Assembly: GCA_045810285.1 (NCBI GenBank) | Contig: JBJMWE010000249.1 | Coordinates: 1 to 7,747 of the forward strand | DNA: 7,747 nt | Direction: 5' to 3' | Origin: Scleromatobacter sp045810285 | GTDB taxonomy: Bacteria > Pseudomonadota > Gammaproteobacteria > Burkholderiales > Burkholderiaceae_C | Part shown: piece after piece, positions 6,168-7,747 of the stretch | How the letters are laid out: the number at the start of each line of letters is the position of its first letter | Position numbering within the stretch: the first letter of the stretch is position 1 | Program-made: the position numbers and the translations under genes | The notes under the pieces: generated by a model | What the model saw: only the letters and a program-made list of their open reading frames with translations | What the model was told of the DNA's origin: nothing | Database searches by the model: none

Positions 6168-6559
6168 AGAACGTGCTGCTACCCGATGGCTGGCCGCGCC
6201 CGCGCGGCTACGCGAACGGCGTGTCCACCCAGGGCCGCCAGGTCTACGTGGCCGGCATGGTCGGCTGGAACACCGCCGCGCAGTTCGAGAGCGACGACCT
6301 GGTCGAACAGGTGCGCCAGGCGCTCTACAACGTCAAGGCGGTGCTCGACACCGCCGGCGCCCGCCCCGACCACATGGTGCGCATGACCTGGTACGTGATC
6401 GACCGCGCGGACTACCTCGCCCGCGGCCGCGAGATCGGCCTGGCCTATCGGGAAGTGATGGGCCCGAACTACGACGTCGCGATGAGCGCGATCGAGGTCA
6501 GCGCGCTGATGGAGGCGCGCGCCAAGGTGGAGATCGAGGTGACGGCCGTGGTGCCGTGA
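6164..6559 (+). CDS. RidA (YjgF/YER057c/UK114) family protein
   Basis: This 131-residue protein has the size and fold signature of RidA enamine/imine deaminases, which form trimers and hydrolyse reactive 2-aminoacrylate-type intermediates in the cytosol. It shows GRQVYVAGMVGW (24-35), QVRQALYNVKAVLDTAGA (49-66), VRMTWYVID (72-80) and the terminal KVEIEVTAVV (121-130). The arginine that binds the substrate carboxylate in canonical RidA (Arg105 of E. coli, in VARLP) is not at the equivalent place: the segment reads IEVSALMEARAK, with an Arg only several residues later. A CoA-thioester substrate has no free carboxylate, so a changed specificity fits a role in deaminating the amino-cyclohexenone-CoA intermediate. 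That role is inference. ATG 6164 is preceded by GAGG at 6155-6158. It is the last gene of the cluster, followed by a convergent spacer. Confidence 0.92.
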   Translation: MKNVLLPDGWPRPRGYANGVSTQGRQVYVAGMVGWNTAAQFESDDLVEQVRQALYNVKAVLDTAGARPDHMVRMTWYVIDRADYLARGREIGLAYREVMGPNYDVAMSAIEVSALMEARAKVEIEVTAVVP

Positions 6560-6572
6560 ACGCCGCCAGCAA

Positions 6573-6655
6573 GGGGTCCGGCCTTTCCGCGGATCGCGCC
6601 CATCGAGCCGATCAAGGCGATGGCGTCGCCGCGATCCGTGGACAGGCCTGACCCC
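6573..6655 (-). repeat. Palindromic intergenic repeat (REP/MITE-like), copy 2, inverted
   Basis: The arms 6573-6598 and 6630-6655 pair at 23 of 26 positions around a 31-base loop that contains further short complementarity (CCATCG with CGATGG). Read on the minus strand it begins GGGGTCAGGCCTGTCC, identical for 16 bases to copy 1, and ends GGAAAGGCCGGACCCC, 15 of 16 identical to copy 1. The middle diverges. It occupies most of the 126-base spacer between ridA and the converging lipoprotein gene and, as a strong hairpin on either strand, may help terminate both. There is no T-run, so intrinsic termination is uncertain. Confidence 0.85.
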
Positions 6656-6685
6656 GGCCCCGGCCGGCCCCGAGCCCCTCCGGCA

Positions 6686-7243
6686 TCACAACGTCGGGGC
6701 GTACAGCGCGTACTGCGCCTGGTAGGGCACGCGTTCCTGCTTGCCGATCGTGGCGGTGCCGCAGCCGGTGGCCGGGGCCACGCCGCCGGAGGTGGCCACG
6801 CGCTGGATCGACGTCACCTTCGAGAACACGCCGGGCTTGCCGGTGCTGTGCGTCTCCAGCAGCAGCCAGGGGATGGCCTGCGGATCCGGCGCGTCGACCT
6901 TGGCCTTGACGACGCCAACGACCTTGCTGCCGTCGCTCGCCTCCCACGTCGGGCCGGCGTAGTGGCGGCCCATGGGCGTGCCGGCGGCATCGGCCAGCTT
7001 CGCGTCGGGGGCGACCAGCACCCATTCCGGGAAGGCCGCGTCGGCCGCCTTGCGGCATTCGTAGACCTGCACGCCGTCGGCCCACAGCGTGCGCAGCAGC
7101 GACTCGTTGGCGGGCGCGCGCAGGTTGCCGGGGATGACCACGGACGGCGGCGTCGGCCGCAGCGCCGGCGCGTGGCAGGCGGCCAGCAGCGCGGTGGCGG
7201 CGAGCGGGACAAGGCGAAGGGCGTGGCGGGTCGTCGGGCGCAT
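6686..7243 (-). CDS. DUF3455 domain lipoprotein
   Basis: This 185-residue secreted protein of unknown function has a lipoprotein signal peptide: Arg at 2, 6 and 10, a hydrophobic stretch at 11-22, and a lipobox LAAC (20-23). The expected lipidated residue is Cys23. The next residue is His, not Asp, so outer-membrane sorting is likely. The rest matches the DUF3455 pattern: ADGVQVYECR (55-64), WVLVAPDAKL (74-83), HYAGPTWEASDGSKVVG (94-110), IPWLLLETHS (124-133), FSKVTSIQRV (140-149) and GGVAPATGC (153-161). Cys63 and Cys161 could form a disulfide in the periplasm. No good Shine-Dalgarno precedes ATG 7243. It converges on ridA and is unrelated to the aromatic cluster. The function is not known for the family as far as I can tell. 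Confidence 0.87.
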   Translation of the reverse strand: MRPTTRHALRLVPLAATALLAACHAPALRPTPPSVVIPGNLRAPANESLLRTLWADGVQVYECRKAADAAFPEWVLVAPDAKLADAAGTPMGRHYAGPTWEASDGSKVVGVVKAKVDAPDPQAIPWLLLETHSTGKPGVFSKVTSIQRVATSGGVAPATGCGTATIGKQERVPYQAQYALYAPTL

Positions 7244-7343
7244 GCAGAGGGCTTTCGGAAAACGGATTGCAGGGAAGAGCCGCGGCGCGCCAGGGGGCGT
7301 GCCAGGGCGTATTTTCAGCCGGTCCCGCCAGCGTCCCGAGGGG

Positions 7344-7358
7344 GGCGTCCGGAACGCC
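7344..7358 (-). terminator. Weak hairpin downstream of the GspB-like gene
   Basis: GGCGT and ACGCC form a perfect 5-bp stem around the loop CCGGA, about 50 bases past the stop of the minus-strand GspB-like gene. There is no T-run, so it is at best a weak or factor-dependent site. The 162-base spacer 7244-7405 otherwise shows only a short AT-rich patch near 7310-7316 and no promoter I would defend for the lipoprotein gene. Confidence 0.2.
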
Positions 7359-7405
7359 GGCCGCCGAAGTCCAGGATGACCGGTTCCGGGCCGACCCGGC
7401 AGTGC

Positions 7406-7747
7406 TCAGAAGGTGATCTCGTAGCGCTGGCCGCGGAAGTTCAGGATGGCGGATTTCAGGCGGATCTGTTCGAGGACGGTGTCCGGCGCGGGCTTCTCGC
7501 CCTCGTGGAAGACCTGGCCGTTGAGGATCACCATGCGCGCCGAGGGCGTCTCGGAATAGACCGAGCCGGCCACGGCCAGCCTGGGCAACTGTGACCGCAC
7601 GTCGGGCGCCAGGTCCTTGATGTTGGGGACGGCGTTGCCGCGCGCGGCAGCCGGCGCGGGCGTGGCGGCGATCGGCGGCCCGTAGTGCTCGACCGGCGCC
7701 GCCGACGGGGGTGCGCCCCCGGCTTGCGGCGGCGTCCGGGACGGCGC
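7406..7747 (-). CDS. gspB: General secretion pathway GspB-like protein, C-terminal part (partial at window edge)
   Basis: The minus-strand frame is open from the window edge to the TGA at 7406-7408, giving 113 residues of a longer protein. The first ~45 visible residues are Pro/Ala-rich (APSRTPPQAGG at the edge), a flexible periplasmic linker. Then comes a compact C-terminal domain: PRLAVAGSVYSETPSARMV, ILNGQVFHEGEKPAPDTVLE, and the ending KSAILNFRGQRYEITF. This matches the C-terminal domain of GspB/PulB/ExeB-type proteins, inner-membrane partners of GspA that help the type II secretin assemble. The N-terminal cytoplasmic and membrane segments would lie beyond 7747. A GTG at 7600 is an internal Val codon (PDVRSQLP), not the start. 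Recognition is from memory of xanthomonad homologues. Confidence 0.8.
   Translation of the reverse strand, partial: APSRTPPQAGGAPPSAAPVEHYGPPIAATPAPAAARGNAVPNIKDLAPDVRSQLPRLAVAGSVYSETPSARMVILNGQVFHEGEKPAPDTVLEQIRLKSAILNFRGQRYEITF

Noticed and set aside
6620..7594. 324-codon plus-strand frame over the 3' end
   Set aside because: It runs opposite the DUF3455 lipoprotein and the GspB-like tail, both of which have recognisable motifs. The plus-strand product is Arg/Gly/Ala-rich without any.
1..7747. CRISPR array, tRNA, rRNA, transposase or phage genes
   Set aside because: No regularly spaced repeats, cloverleaf-like sequence, rRNA-like conserved blocks or transposase/integrase motifs were seen on either strand.

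Overview
The window is a very GC-rich bacterial segment of about 7.7 kb with almost no A or T at third codon positions. Most of it is one plus-strand cluster for CoA-dependent aerobic breakdown of an aromatic acid, most likely 2-aminobenzoate (anthranilate), of the type known from Azoarcus/Aromatoleum evansii. The 3' part (a DUF3455 lipoprotein and the tail of a GspB-like type II secretion protein, both minus strand) and the palindromic repeats fit a Xanthomonadaceae genome of the Lysobacter/Luteimonas kind. That placement is inference from protein character, not a search.

Layout: 1-33 is a non-genomic-looking tail resembling an Illumina adapter. 34-747 is fabD without its N-terminus. 744-1526 is a short-chain dehydrogenase. 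1527-1680 is a spacer with a palindromic repeat. 1681-2256 is a MarR-type regulator. 2279-3133 is a crotonase-family enzyme. 3135-4361 is an acyl-CoA dehydrogenase. 4471-6105 is a 2-aminobenzoate/benzoate-type CoA ligase. 6164-6559 is a RidA-family protein. 6560-6685 is a convergent spacer with a second, inverted copy of the palindromic repeat. 6686-7243 (minus) is the DUF3455 lipoprotein, and 7406-7747 (minus, open at the edge) is the GspB-like C-terminus.

How the genes work together (family knowledge plus inference): the ligase makes the aryl-CoA thioester. A flavin monooxygenase/reductase, not in this window, would dearomatise it. The acyl-CoA dehydrogenase, crotonase and SDR would then carry out beta-oxidation-like steps, and the RidA-like protein would help remove the enamine/imine nitrogen. 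The MarR protein is the likely local regulator.

The main caution concerns the left end. fabD looks beta-proteobacterial, its codon use differs sharply from the SDR it overlaps, its N-terminus is missing exactly where an adapter-like sequence starts, and the monooxygenase expected beside the SDR is absent. A chimeric contig joined in the conserved FabG/SDR glycine-rich motif explains all of this. I found no clearly undescribed system. The oddities worth follow-up are the crotonase lacking both usual glutamates, the RidA protein lacking its usual arginine, the paired repeats and a 21-codon coupling ORF.
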